Below are positions 31,885-41,014 of a DNA stretch of 64,000 bases, piece by piece. Every line of letters starts with the position of its first letter. Positions within the stretch are counted from its first letter, which is position 1. Origin of the DNA: Sarcodiotheca gaudichaudii (Eukaryota; Rhodophyta; Florideophyceae; Gigartinales; Solieriaceae); contig JAUKVZ010000003.1 in NCBI GenBank assembly GCA_032355985.1, positions 186,001-250,000 of the forward strand. Direction: 5' to 3'. Made by a program: the position numbers and the translations under genes. The notes beneath the pieces were generated by a model. That model searched no databases and was not told where the DNA came from. It was given only the letters and a program-made list of their open reading frames with translations.

Positions 31885-34074
31885 ATGGCTTCCAACAATG
31901 TCTGCTGGGGCATCGAGATCGGCGCCGGCGCCATCAAGGCGCTCAAGCTCGTACGCGACGGCGAAAACGTCAACGTCGCCGATTTCGCGCTCATCCCTCA
32001 CAAACGCGTCCTCTCGACGCCCGAGATCGATCAGAACGACGCCATCCGCGTCGCCCTGGGCGCGCTGGTCAATCAGCACGATCTGTCCAAGGCGTCCATC
32101 GCCGTCTCCGTGCCGGGGCACGCCGCCTTCGCGCGATTCGTCAAGCTGCCGCCGGTTGATCCCAAGAAGATCCTCGACATCGTCAAGTTCGAAGCCGTCC
32201 AGCAGATCCCATTCCCGATCGAAGAGGTCGAGTGGGATTTCCAGACGTTCGTCGATGACGAGTCTCCCGAAGTCGAGGTCGGCATCTTCGCCATCTCGCG
32301 CGAACGCGTCATGGAGCGCCTCACCATCTGCGCCGATGTCAGCCTCCAGCCCGACATCCTCAATCTCAGCCCCGTCTCAGTCTTCAACGCCATCGCCTAC
32401 GACCAGCAGCTCACGGCGAACTCACCCGGCACTGTCATCCTCGACATCGGCACGACCGCATCCGACTTGATCGTCGCCGAAGGCGGACGCGCATGGGTGC
32501 GCACCTTCCCCATCGGTGGACATCACTTCACCGAAGCGCTCGTCGGCGCATTCAAGCTCGAATATCGCAAGGCCGAGAAACTCAAGCGCGACGCCGAGAA
32601 GTCTTCCCACAAGAAGCACATCTTCCAGGCGATGCGACCCACCTTCGCAGACCTCGCACAGGAAGTGCAGCGCTCCATCGCCTACTACAGGCAGCTTCAT
32701 CCCGAGTGCAATCTCACACGCATGATCGGGCTCGGCTCCACCTTCCGCCTGCTCGGCCTGCGCAAGTTCATCAGCCAGCAGATCCAGATGGATGTCGAAC
32801 GCCTCGACAAACTCAATCGACTCAGCGTCGAAGGCGCCGAAGCAAGCGATTTCCAGAGCGTCACGCTCAGCATGGGCACCGCCTACGGCCTCGCATTGCA
32901 GGGCCTCGGCATGGGCGCCATCAACGCAAACCTCGTCCCCGTGCCCGTCATCAGGCACAAACTCTGGAAGCGCAAGACGCCCTGGTTCGCAGCGGCCGCG
33001 GCGCTCTCCATCGCCGCCGGCGGCGCCAGCTTCTACGGCGCCATGGTCGACAAGCAGCGACTGAGCTCCCCATCCGTGCAAGAAGCTGACAACGCCGTCA
33101 GCAGCGTCAAGCGCAAGGGCGACGCTCTCGTTCGCGAGTGGGAGGAAGTCAGAAACAACGCCAACATCGGCGCCGTCACCACAAACATCACGAACCTGCT
33201 CGATCGGCAGGACTTGTACGCGTACGTCCTCCGAGATGTCGGCGACATGTTCGCCTCCGCCGCGATCAACCCGACGACTGGCGAACCCGTCAGCGCCGAC
33301 GCGCCCATTGATCAGCAGCGCCACTTCGAACTGCAGGCGCTCGCGCTGGACTACGAAACGCCCTCCGGCGGATTGCCCGGAGCGCCCACGGCCCAGGTCG
33401 TCGCAGGACAAGGCGCCGTCGACAACAATGATCGCGAACGCGGCAGAGGCAGAGGCCGCGGCGGACTCGCCGCACGCGGACGCGCCGCCATGGAACAACA
33501 AGGCGGATCGCGCAGCAGCCGAAACCAGGACAATGCTCGCTCAGGCGCCCCTTCCGCCGGCGCTCCATTCGGCAAACTCAACATCGTGCTCGTTGCGGAT
33601 TCCACCAACGAAGGACAGCAGACGTTCGTCGAACAAACGCTGCTCCAGTGGCTGCGGGATCACGCCGAACGCAATGACATCCCCTACACCTACAGCGTGC
33701 CGGATATTGACGAAATCGAAGTCGTCGAAATGACCGCGCTCGACGCCGAACGGACACGACCCGACACCTCACCGGGCGCACAAGGCGCCTCGCGCGTGAA
33801 TCGCAACGCGGGCGGCTCAAACGCATTCGGCTCGCCGTCGGGGCGACAGTCTTCCGGTTCGTTCGGCGTAAGTTCAGGCTCCAGTTCATCGCCCACCGGC
33901 GCAACCCCGATCGACCAGCTCGCGCCGCTGCCTGATCCGCCGGGATCACTGCCGGACACCACCACGATCTATCGATACACGATCCGATTTGACGCCACGC
34001 TCAAGGCGCCCGGTGAACACAAGTCGCCTTCATCTGAAGAACAGCAGGCCAGCGCCACGGAGGCGACCCGATGA
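31885..34074 (+). CDS. pilM: PilM-like type IV pilus assembly ATPase fused to a membrane segment and long C-terminal domain
   Basis: About 729 residues from ATG 31885, chosen over the upstream 31834 start because AGGAGA lies four bases ahead. Residues 5-350 are a PilM actin-fold domain: WGIEIGAGAIKALKLV, FARFVKLPPVDPKKIL, FEAVQQIPFPIEEVEWDFQT, VILDIGTTASDLIV and GLGSTFRLLGLRKF. A transmembrane helix follows at about 364-388 (PWFAAAAALSIAAGGASFYG). The remaining 340 residues include an Arg/Gly-rich linker (RERGRGRGRG near residue 515) and an alpha/beta stretch from about 555 (LNIVLVADSTNEGQQTFVEQ). Typical PilM is cytosolic and about 350 residues, so the extra membrane part is a fusion, perhaps with a PilN-like part. 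First gene of a three-gene operon. Confidence 0.85.
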   Translation: MASNNVCWGIEIGAGAIKALKLVRDGENVNVADFALIPHKRVLSTPEIDQNDAIRVALGALVNQHDLSKASIAVSVPGHAAFARFVKLPPVDPKKILDIVKFEAVQQIPFPIEEVEWDFQTFVDDESPEVEVGIFAISRERVMERLTICADVSLQPDILNLSPVSVFNAIAYDQQLTANSPGTVILDIGTTASDLIVAEGGRAWVRTFPIGGHHFTEALVGAFKLEYRKAEKLKRDAEKSSHKKHIFQAMRPTFADLAQEVQRSIAYYRQLHPECNLTRMIGLGSTFRLLGLRKFISQQIQMDVERLDKLNRLSVEGAEASDFQSVTLSMGTAYGLALQGLGMGAINANLVPVPVIRHKLWKRKTPWFAAAAALSIAAGGASFYGAMVDKQRLSSPSVQEADNAVSSVKRKGDALVREWEEVRNNANIGAVTTNITNLLDRQDLYAYVLRDVGDMFASAAINPTTGEPVSADAPIDQQRHFELQALALDYETPSGGLPGAPTAQVVAGQGAVDNNDRERGRGRGRGGLAARGRAAMEQQGGSRSSRNQDNARSGAPSAGAPFGKLNIVLVADSTNEGQQTFVEQTLLQWLRDHAERNDIPYTYSVPDIDEIEVVEMTALDAERTRPDTSPGAQGASRVNRNAGGSNAFGSPSGRQSSGSFGVSSGSSSSPTGATPIDQLAPLPDPPGSLPDTTTIYRYTIRFDATLKAPGEHKSPSSEEQQASATEATR

Positions 34075-35387
34075 AAAAGTTCCTCGCAATCATCAAAGGA
34101 CGCCTCGTCGCAGTCATTCTGATTGCGCTGGCGATCATCGCGCTGCCGGCGATGATCTTCGTCAGCTCAGGCATGGCCGCCTCGACGCGTGAAGAGGCGC
34201 AAAAAGAAGTCAACGACAGCCTGCGCGATATCAATCGCATCAGCGTTCGATTCGTCGCGCCAAGCGCCGATCCCTCGATGCCGCCCGTCGAGTTCGATCG
34301 GGCGCCCAACGCCGCCACCATCGCCCGGCTTCGCACATACATCGATTCGCTCCGCGAGCAATCCGAAGGCGTCGTCAAACGCGCCACCGAGCGCAGCAAG
34401 GCCGGACGCAAGCCCTTCCTTGAAGGCGTCTTCCCGGAGCCCGATCCCAGCCGCGAAACTGCGCTCAGGCAACAGGCCAACGGCGCATGGATCGATGCCC
34501 ATCGCGATCTGCTCGATGACGCCGAAGCCGGCGGGCCGCCCGATCCTCAGGATGTCATGCGCGATCTCGAAGGACGACGCGACCGGGAAGAGGGACGCAT
34601 CCGTGCGCTCGAGAGCGAAGATGCAAAACTCACCGAAGAACAGCGGCAGGAGATTCAGCAAACGCTTGTCGATCGGCGCATCGCGCGCTATCGCGACCGG
34701 GCGCTGGAGCTCGCCTTCTACGCCACCCCCGATGTCTTCACCGGCGTCGAGCCATGGACCGCGCAAGGCCTGCCCGACATCGAGCAGATCTGGGAATGGC
34801 AGCAGCGACTCTGGGTGCATGATTCGATCATCCGCGCACTCGTCAATGCGAATATCGACCCGGTCACGAACGTCGTGCGCCGAGCGCCCACCGGCGCCGT
34901 GAAGCGCGTGGTTTCCATTGAAGTCCAGCCCTGGGATCTGCGCAACCGCCAGCCCTATCCCCAGGCCGGCGACATCTCCGCTCCCATTTCGCCCGATTTC
35001 GAAGCCTCCGTCACCGGCCGCGCCGCGTTCCCCGTCAAGCCGAACCCGCTCTACGACGCGCGCTACGCCACCGTCGAAGTCGTCGCGGGAAGCGAAGAGT
35101 TGCCTGCCATCGTGCAGGCGTTCGCGGCGACCGACTTCATGACCGTCATCGACCTTGACGTCGAGTGGATGGATCGCGCCGAAGATGAATCGCTCGGCTA
35201 CGCATACGGCCCCGATCACGTCGTCAAGGCGAAAATGCTCGTCGAAGTCCTGCTCCTAAGAACATGGACCGTCGAGTTCATGCCGCCAAGCGTGCGGGAA
35301 GCGCTCGGCGCACCGGCGCCGGAGGAAGAAGGCCAGGAAGTCGAGCAGCAACCCGAACCGCAGCGCCGAGGCACACAGCGCGGCTAA
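34071..35387 (+). CDS. Bitopic membrane protein of the pilM operon, PilN/PilO-like position
   Basis: This 438-residue protein begins ATGA-overlapped with pilM. It has one N-terminal transmembrane helix (AVILIALAIIALPAMIFVSS, about residues 13-32) followed by a periplasmic part. Charged helices come first (about 38-190), then DIEQIWEWQQRLWVHDSIIRALVNA, and a beta-rich region to residue 410. The tail is Glu/Gln/Arg-rich. Position and topology match PilN/PilO of a type IV pilus alignment complex, but I see no sequence signature. The layout, a PilM gene followed by single-span proteins, resembles the PVC-bacteria pilus locus around Akkermansia Amuc_1100. The assignment is inference from context. 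Confidence 0.7.
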   Translation: MKKFLAIIKGRLVAVILIALAIIALPAMIFVSSGMAASTREEAQKEVNDSLRDINRISVRFVAPSADPSMPPVEFDRAPNAATIARLRTYIDSLREQSEGVVKRATERSKAGRKPFLEGVFPEPDPSRETALRQQANGAWIDAHRDLLDDAEAGGPPDPQDVMRDLEGRRDREEGRIRALESEDAKLTEEQRQEIQQTLVDRRIARYRDRALELAFYATPDVFTGVEPWTAQGLPDIEQIWEWQQRLWVHDSIIRALVNANIDPVTNVVRRAPTGAVKRVVSIEVQPWDLRNRQPYPQAGDISAPISPDFEASVTGRAAFPVKPNPLYDARYATVEVVAGSEELPAIVQAFAATDFMTVIDLDVEWMDRAEDESLGYAYGPDHVVKAKMLVEVLLLRTWTVEFMPPSVREALGAPAPEEEGQEVEQQPEPQRRGTQRG

Positions 35388-35420
35388 TCAACACGAAGCA
35401 AGAGATACAGAAGGCATCCC

Positions 35421-37487
35421 ATGAAACTCAAAGGAATCAGCAAGCTCGAACAGCACGCTGAGAAACTCTTTCTCACGCTGATCGCGATCGCATTCCTGCT
35501 CGTGTTGTCCTGGCAGGTGCTCAAGGGCGGCAGCACCCTTGAGGTCAAGAACACGCAGGATGTATCCATCGATCAGGCGTTCGAACGCATCGTCGCCGAA
35601 GCGAAGACACGCGAAGGACAGGTCACCGACCCGCAACCCGATGCGCGCGTCCCGACCACGGCGCCCAACCTCGTCGCCGGATTTGATTCCAGACTCGAAG
35701 AAGTCTCGACCCCCCTGCCGCCCCTTGAAATCGCGCTCGGCCGCACGGGAGGCGAAGTCGAGATCGGTTCGATTCCCGACGATCCGCTCATCGTCGAGCT
35801 TCCGCGAGGCTTCGCGCCCGCGCGCCCCATCGCGCACGCATTCGGCGGCACGATCGATCCCGTCGAACCCGTCGTCCACGCAGACCTCGCGCCCTTCCTC
35901 CCTGAGGAGCAGCCCTACGACAAGTTCGCCGTGTCCGTTGAAGCGTCATTCGACGCGACGGCGCTCATCGACATGCTCAAGCGCGATCCCGACGGCCCGC
36001 AGGGCGAAGCTCAACCGATTCCCAATCTCTGGTGGAAAAAGCAGATTCAGATCCTCGACGTCGAGATCTGGCGCCAGGAAGTGGATTCCGGCGGCTCCCC
36101 ACTCGGCGAACCCGAACTCCTGCCGCCGCCTCCCGGAAGACTCAGCCTCCGATCCGAACTCGGCGCCGTTGCGGAGCTTCCGCAGCTCATCGCCATGTCC
36201 AAGGTCGCGGATCAGAAGAAATCACACCTGACGCGCCCCGCCTACTACCACATGATCGCAGGCCCCGACTGGATCCCGCCGAGCCTCACCGTCGAGAATC
36301 CCGAGGGTCAGACGGAAGTCGAACGCAAGAAGGCCGAATACCGACGCATTGTGGAGCGGATTCGCCGGCTCGAACGCCAACTCGACGATTTCCGCAATCG
36401 TCAGGCGTCACGATCCATCCTTGAGAGAACGGATGTGTTCGCCCAGGTCGGCCGAGGCGGTCCCGGCGGGCGTGGCGGAGGCGCCGGCAACAGAGGACGC
36501 GACTCCGAGGATGCGGCGCGCGAACGCAAGGACGCAGCCGAACAACGATTTATCAATCAGATCACAGATCTGGAAGAACGCCAGGCCCTGCTGGAAACGC
36601 AGCTCGAAGAACTCGGCGTCGATCCGGCGGATCTCGAAAAAGACGATCGCATCGAGACGGTCCTCAACGAGCCGATCGGACGCCTGCAGGATGGCGGCAC
36701 ATTCCGCATCTGGACGCACGATGTCTCCGTCCAGCCGGGCAGGACGTATCGCTACCAGGTGCGCCTCGCTATCCCCAATCCGCTCTTCGGTTATGCACAG
36801 AATCTGGCGCCGCAGAGCAAGCCTCTGGCGGCCGAGCCCGTCATGTACAGCGACGCGTCTCCGTGGTCCGATCCCGTCACGATTGATGCGGATACCTACA
36901 TCCTCGTGACGAAGGCGGGCGAACGCAGGAATCTCAACGATGGCCGCGAAGTCGGCTACGCCACCGCCGATCTCTATCACTTCTTCTTTGGCTACTGGCG
37001 AAAGACGAGCGCGGAGATCAAGCCGGGCGACGCGATTTCCGGCGGCATCGATCTCGAGCCGCTCGGTCTGGCCCTGTGGAACGTTTCCGTCAACGAAGGC
37101 AACGTCGGCCAGATCACGGAAGAGCCGCTCACCGGGATGCACTCATTCAACGTCAACGACTGGTATCTGCTGAATGTCGCGCCGACGCAGGACGGACTCG
37201 GCGGGCGAGGCGACGTCAGCTACGTCGCGATTCTCTACGGCCCCGAAGGCGCCCTCACCACGCGACGCGCGACGGAGGATCTTCGCTCGACGCGGCGGGA
37301 TCGCCTCGAAGACAGCGTGGAAGAAGGCCTTTCCGCCAGCGCCGTCGCCCCGGACCCGGCGGCCGTCCAGGCCGGTGCGGGAATGGACGAGGAGGCGACG
37401 GCGACCACCCGCCGCCGCCAGCAGCAGCAGGACTCGACAGAGAGCAATCGGAACCGGAATCGGAACCTGGGCGGGCGTGGCCGTTGA
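35421..37487 (+). CDS. Large bitopic membrane protein of the pilM operon
   Basis: This 688-residue protein starts 33 bp after the previous stop. One hydrophobic helix lies near residues 14-31 (LFLTLIAIAFLLVLSWQVLK). The periplasmic part includes an Arg-rich coiled section (YRRIVERIRRLERQLDDFRN, about 310-330) and an Arg/Gly-rich linker (RGGPGGRGGGAGNRGR). A conserved-looking block is GRTYRYQVRLAIPNPLFGYA followed by SPWSDPVTIDADTYILVT. The C-terminus is low-complexity (RRRQQQQDSTESNRNRNRN). It has no recognised family. Operon context implies a periplasmic structural role in pilus assembly; the final stop is only about 40 bases before the 23S promoter. Confidence 0.7.
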   Translation: MKLKGISKLEQHAEKLFLTLIAIAFLLVLSWQVLKGGSTLEVKNTQDVSIDQAFERIVAEAKTREGQVTDPQPDARVPTTAPNLVAGFDSRLEEVSTPLPPLEIALGRTGGEVEIGSIPDDPLIVELPRGFAPARPIAHAFGGTIDPVEPVVHADLAPFLPEEQPYDKFAVSVEASFDATALIDMLKRDPDGPQGEAQPIPNLWWKKQIQILDVEIWRQEVDSGGSPLGEPELLPPPPGRLSLRSELGAVAELPQLIAMSKVADQKKSHLTRPAYYHMIAGPDWIPPSLTVENPEGQTEVERKKAEYRRIVERIRRLERQLDDFRNRQASRSILERTDVFAQVGRGGPGGRGGGAGNRGRDSEDAARERKDAAEQRFINQITDLEERQALLETQLEELGVDPADLEKDDRIETVLNEPIGRLQDGGTFRIWTHDVSVQPGRTYRYQVRLAIPNPLFGYAQNLAPQSKPLAAEPVMYSDASPWSDPVTIDADTYILVTKAGERRNLNDGREVGYATADLYHFFFGYWRKTSAEIKPGDAISGGIDLEPLGLALWNVSVNEGNVGQITEEPLTGMHSFNVNDWYLLNVAPTQDGLGGRGDVSYVAILYGPEGALTTRRATEDLRSTRRDRLEDSVEEGLSASAVAPDPAAVQAGAGMDEEATATTRRRQQQQDSTESNRNRNRNLGGRGR

Positions 37488-37525
37488 CAGTCTCTCCAGA
37501 ATTTTTCAACAAACATCTGGTCTGG

Positions 37526-37553
37526 TTGACAGAAGGATTGTGATCGCTAAACT
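37526..37553 (+). promoter_or_regulatory. Sigma-70-type promoter of the 23S-5S rRNA unit
   Basis: TTGACA (37526-37531) and TAAACT (37548-37553) are 16 bases apart. An AT-rich GAATTTTTCAACAAAC tract precedes them at about 37499-37514, as expected of an rRNA promoter UP element. Transcription from about 37560 would give a 320-nt leader before the 23S. Confidence 0.7.
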
Positions 37554-37628
37554 CGTCGATCTGCCTTGTAGCCAAGGTCAGGCGGCGTCGCCGACGCCTC
37601 CCTTTGAGGGGTCGACGGCGTTGTGGTT

Positions 37629-37663
37629 CGGCGAGATTCGCCGGGCCGGCCTCTTTGAAAACC
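37629..37663 (+). promoter_or_regulatory. boxB-like hairpin and boxA antitermination site
   Basis: A perfect hairpin CGGCGA-GAT-TCGCCG (37629-37643) is followed by CTCTTTGAAAACC (37651-37663). The latter matches the rRNA boxA consensus (YGCTCTTTGAAAAC type) bound by NusB-S10. The order boxB then boxA is that of characterised rRNA leaders. It should let polymerase transcribe the untranslated 23S past Rho. Confidence 0.7.
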
Positions 37664-37869
37664 GGATACTTGTGAAGGTAGTCACATCAGTGACGACTCC
37701 GAGGCGCATGCGCTGGACTTCTGTCCGGTCGGATGTGAGGCGGAATCGTTGACTGGATGTGCACCGAGTAACTTGAACGCAATGTAGGCGATGAAGTTGA
37801 ATGTTCGATGGTTTGATCGGCGATCCCGGCACCTGAGTCGTCCTTCGAAAGAAGGCTGGTGAGGGCGTC

Positions 37870-37887
37870 TGGTTCATATGATCAAGC
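37870..37887 (+). repeat. 5' arm of 23S rRNA processing stem
   Basis: Bases 37870-37887 (TGGTTCATATGATCAAGC) are exactly complementary to 40641-40658. The 18-bp duplex closes the 23S and extends beyond helix 1, making an RNase III-type substrate. A further base on each side (C and A) does not pair. Confidence 0.75.
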
Positions 37888-38375
37888 TACAAAGGGCATG
37901 CGGCGGATGTCTTGGCGTCGAGAGGCGATGAAGGACGTGAGAACCTGCGATAAGCCCGGAGAAGCTGGTAACTAAGCTGTGATCCCGGGATTTCCGAATG
38001 GGGCAACCCGACCCGTTGAGGGTCATCACATACTGAATGCATAGGTATGTGAAGCGAACCTGGAGAACTGAAACATCTCAGTACCCAGAGGAAAGGAAAG
38101 CAACAGCGACTCCGTAAGTAGCGGCGAGCGAAAGCGGATAAGCCAGTAGTGTCATGAACCGTCTGGAAAGTCGGACCGAAGAAGGTGACAGTCCTGTAGC
38201 GGCATAGCTGGTGAGGCATAGAGTAGGTTCGGGCTCGTGAAACCCGGATTGAACATGGGGGGTCCACCCTCCAAGCCTAAGTACTCCTCGACGACCGATA
38301 GTGAATCAGTAAGGCGACTGAATGATGATAAGCACCCTTGTTAAGGGAGTGAAAGAGCACCTGAAACCGCATGCT

Positions 38376-38425
<50 letters not shown>

Positions 38426-38610
38426 GCCGGCGAGTTACTCTGTACGGCGAGGTTAAGGATTAACGATCCGGAGCCGGAGCGAAAGCGAGTCTGAATAGGG
38501 CGCATAGTCGTGCGGGGTAGACGCGAAACCTGGTGATCTACCCATGGGCAGGTCGAAGGGCGGGTAAAGCCGCCTGGAGGACCGAACACACCAACGTTGA
38601 AAAGTTGGGT

Positions 38611-38666
<56 letters not shown>

Positions 38667-39642
38667 CCGAAATAGCTTTTGGGCTAGCCTCACACTGCAA
38701 CTGCTGGGGGTAGAGCTACTGGATGCCTTTGGGGCCCTTCCTGGGTACCCGGGGCAACCAAACTCCGAATACCAGCAGCCAAGATGTGGGAGTCAGTCCG
38801 CGGGTGACAATATCCACGGACAAAAGGAAAACAATCCAGATCGCCAGCTAAGGTCCCTGATCTCCACTCAGTTCGAAAGGAGGTCGGATTGCAATGACAG
38901 CCAGGATGTTGGCTTAGAAGCAGCCACCATTTAAAGAGTGCGTAACAGCTCACTGGTCGAGGAATCCGGCGCCGATAATGATCGGGAATAAGTGGAGAAC
39001 CGAAGCTGCGACCCGTCTTTGACGGGGGTAGGAGAGCGTTCCTGTCAGCTGCGAAGCGTGTCCGGAAGGGCGCGTGGAGCGTCAGGAAGTGAATATGCCG
39101 GCTTGAGTAACGATAAAGCAGGTGAAAATCCTGCTCGCCGAAAACCTAAGGTTTCCTGGGGAAGGTAAATCCGCCCAGGGTTAGTCGGATCCTAAGGCGA
39201 GGCCGAAAGGCGTAGTCGATGGACAGCAGGTTAATATTCCTGCACCTTCGTGGAGATCAAACCAGAGTGCGAATTCCTCCGGTCGACAGGGGTGTTAGAA
39301 GTCCCCAGGCCCTTGAGGCCGACGTCGGCGTCGGGAGTTCCGAGAAAAGCTCTGGGGGCAAAGCGAAGTCCGTACCAAAACTGACACAGGTAGGTGTGGC
39401 GAATAGCCTCAGGCGCTCGAGAGAATGGTCGTGAAGGAATTAGGCAAATTGACCCCGTACGTTCGCAATAAGGGGGCCCTCCTCCCTTCGGGGAAAGGGC
39501 GCAGAGAATAGGCTCTGGCGACTGTTTATCAAAAACACAGCTCTGTGCTAACTCGTATAGAGGACGTATACAGAGTGACGCTTGCCCGGTGCCGGAATGT
39601 CACGGAAGCAGGTTAGCTTCGGCGAAGCTTGCGACCTAAGCA

Positions 39643-39686
<44 letters not shown>

Positions 39687-40240
39687 GTTCCTTGTCGGGT
39701 AAGTTCCGACGCGCATGAATAGCGTAACGACTGGAGCACTGTCTCCACGACCAACTCGGTGAAATAGTAGTGGCGGTGAAGATGCCGCCTCCCCGCAGCA
39801 AGACGGAAAGACCCCGTGGACCTTTACTGTATGCTTTCATTGGCCATGGGCATGTACTGCGTAGCATAGGTGGGAGACGTTGAAACCTGGATTCTGGTCC
39901 AGGTGGAGTCATCGGTGAAATACCACCCTGTGCACGTTTGTGGCCTAACCTCGACTCCCGTGAAGCCGGGCGAGGAACAGTGAGTGCAGGGCAGTTTGGC
40001 TGGGGCGGTCTCCTCCTAAAGAGTAACGGAGGAGCGCAAAGGTTGGCTCAGCGCGGATGGAAACCGCGTGACGAGTGTAAAGGCACAAGCCAGCTTTACT
40101 GCAAGACCGACGGGTCGAGCAGTCACGAAAGTGGGCCTTAATGATCCTGCGGTCCCGTGTGGAAGGGCCGTAGCTCATCGGATAAAAGGTACCCCGGGGA
40201 TAACAGGCTGATCGCTCCCGAGCGTCCATAGCGGCGGAGC

Positions 40241-40284
<44 letters not shown>

Positions 40285-40285
40285 G

Positions 40286-40344
<59 letters not shown>

Positions 40345-40485
40345 GCGTGAGCCAGGTCGGTCCCTATCTGCTGTGGGCGTTGCAAGTTTGAGAGGATTTC
40401 TCCTTAGTACGAGAGGACTAGGAGGGACTCACCCCTGGTGATCCAGTTGGCGCGCTAGCGCCATCGCTGGGTAGCTAAGTGGGGC

Positions 40486-40523
<38 letters not shown>

Positions 40524-40648
40524 CTCAAGATGAGACTTGCTAGCGTTTCGACGTGAGAGACCCCTGGTAGACCACCAGGTTGATAGGCCGCATGTGTAAG
40601 GATCGAAATATCCTCAGCAGAGCGGTACTAACGGTCGAAGGCTTGATC
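37880..40648 (+). rRNA. rrl: 23S ribosomal RNA
   Basis: A complete 23S rRNA of about 2,769 nt; the ends are set by aligning helix 1 (GATCAAGC near 37880, GCTTGATC at 40641-40648) with the E. coli termini. Conserved landmarks read in order: GGCGATGAAGGACGTGAG near 37925, CGGAAAGACCCCGTGGACC at about 39805, GGGATAACAGGCTGATCGCT at about 40198, and the sarcin-ricin loop AGTACGAGAGGAC near 40405. The base at the macrolide position is A (GGAAAGACC). Length is shorter than E. coli (2,904) without an obvious intervening sequence. No 16S gene lies upstream; the unit has its own promoter, leader and terminator. Confidence 0.97.
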
Positions 40649-40658
40649 ATATGAACCA
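40641..40658 (+). repeat. 3' arm of 23S rRNA processing stem
   Basis: GCTTGATCATATGAACCA at 40641-40658 pairs perfectly with 37870-37887 and brackets the mature 23S 3' end. Confidence 0.75.
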
Positions 40659-40821
40659 AGCGCCTCCATCAATGCATGGATCGCATCAGGTCATATGTTG
40701 TGCCATCGAACGTGCTCATCACCAAGAATACGTTCAATAGCTCGCTGCACGTCAGCGTGACTACATTCACAACGTTTCCGAAACATTCGCTTCGGCTTCC
40801 CTCAACCGGAAAGCCGCGGCT

Positions 40822-40929
40822 TGTCGGTGACAATAGGTCTGGGGAAACACCTGTTCCCATCCCGAACACAGCAGTTAAGCCCAGGCCGCCGATGATACTG
40901 TTCTGCGGGAAAGTAGGTCATTGCCGACA
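40822..40929 (+). rRNA. rrf: 5S ribosomal RNA
   Basis: About 108 nt, shorter than the usual 116-120. Helix I is TGTCGG (40822-40827) with CCGACA (40924-40929). The conserved core CCCATCCCGAACACAGCAGT then TTAAGCCC is present, and GCGGGAAAGTAGGTCATTG closes it. Short 5S RNA of about 110 nt is known in planctomycetes. It lies about 160 bp after the 23S with no tRNA in the spacer. Confidence 0.93.
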
Positions 40930-40933
40930 TTAT

Positions 40934-40969
40934 GGGCTCGTGAGGGTAACTCCCTTGCGAGCCCTTTTT
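40934..40969 (+). terminator. Rho-independent terminator of the rRNA unit
   Basis: GGGCTCGTGAGGG and CCCTTGCGAGCCC form a 13-pair stem (two wobble pairs) around TAACT, followed by TTTTT at 40965-40969. It begins five bases after the 5S. Confidence 0.9.
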
Positions 40970-41002
40970 CATGCGCACATCAAACTACCGCCCAACGCCC
41001 CC

Positions 41003-41008
41003 TACCCT
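41003..41008 (+). promoter_or_regulatory. TACCCT -10-like box before the HAD hydrolase
   Basis: TACCCT ends six bases before ATG 41015. The box separates this gene from the rRNA terminator 34 bases upstream. Confidence 0.45.
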
Positions 41009-41014
41009 CATCAC

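Larger units (their letters stand above)
37488..37879 (+). other. rRNA leader region
   Basis: The 390 bases before the 23S hold no gene. Contents in order: the promoter at 37526-37553, a GC-rich hairpin at 37584-37598 (GGCGTCG/CGACGCC), the boxB-like hairpin and boxA at 37629-37663 and the 5' arm of the processing stem (37870-37887). No 16S rRNA or tRNA sequence is present. Confidence 0.7.

Noticed and set aside
37740-37790. TTGACT near 37748 as a second promoter just before the 23S.
   Set aside because: No -10 at an acceptable distance, and it sits downstream of the boxA, where a promoter would bypass antitermination.
38000-40650. Short frames on both strands within the 23S rRNA.
   Set aside because: They lie in conserved rRNA structure and are not genes.
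40659-40821. A tRNA gene in the 23S-5S spacer.
   Set aside because: No cloverleaf or CCA-like acceptor pairing and no TTCGA loop could be drawn.
40676-41014. In-frame extension of the HAD hydrolase back to 40676.
   Set aside because: It would run through the 5S rRNA and its terminator.
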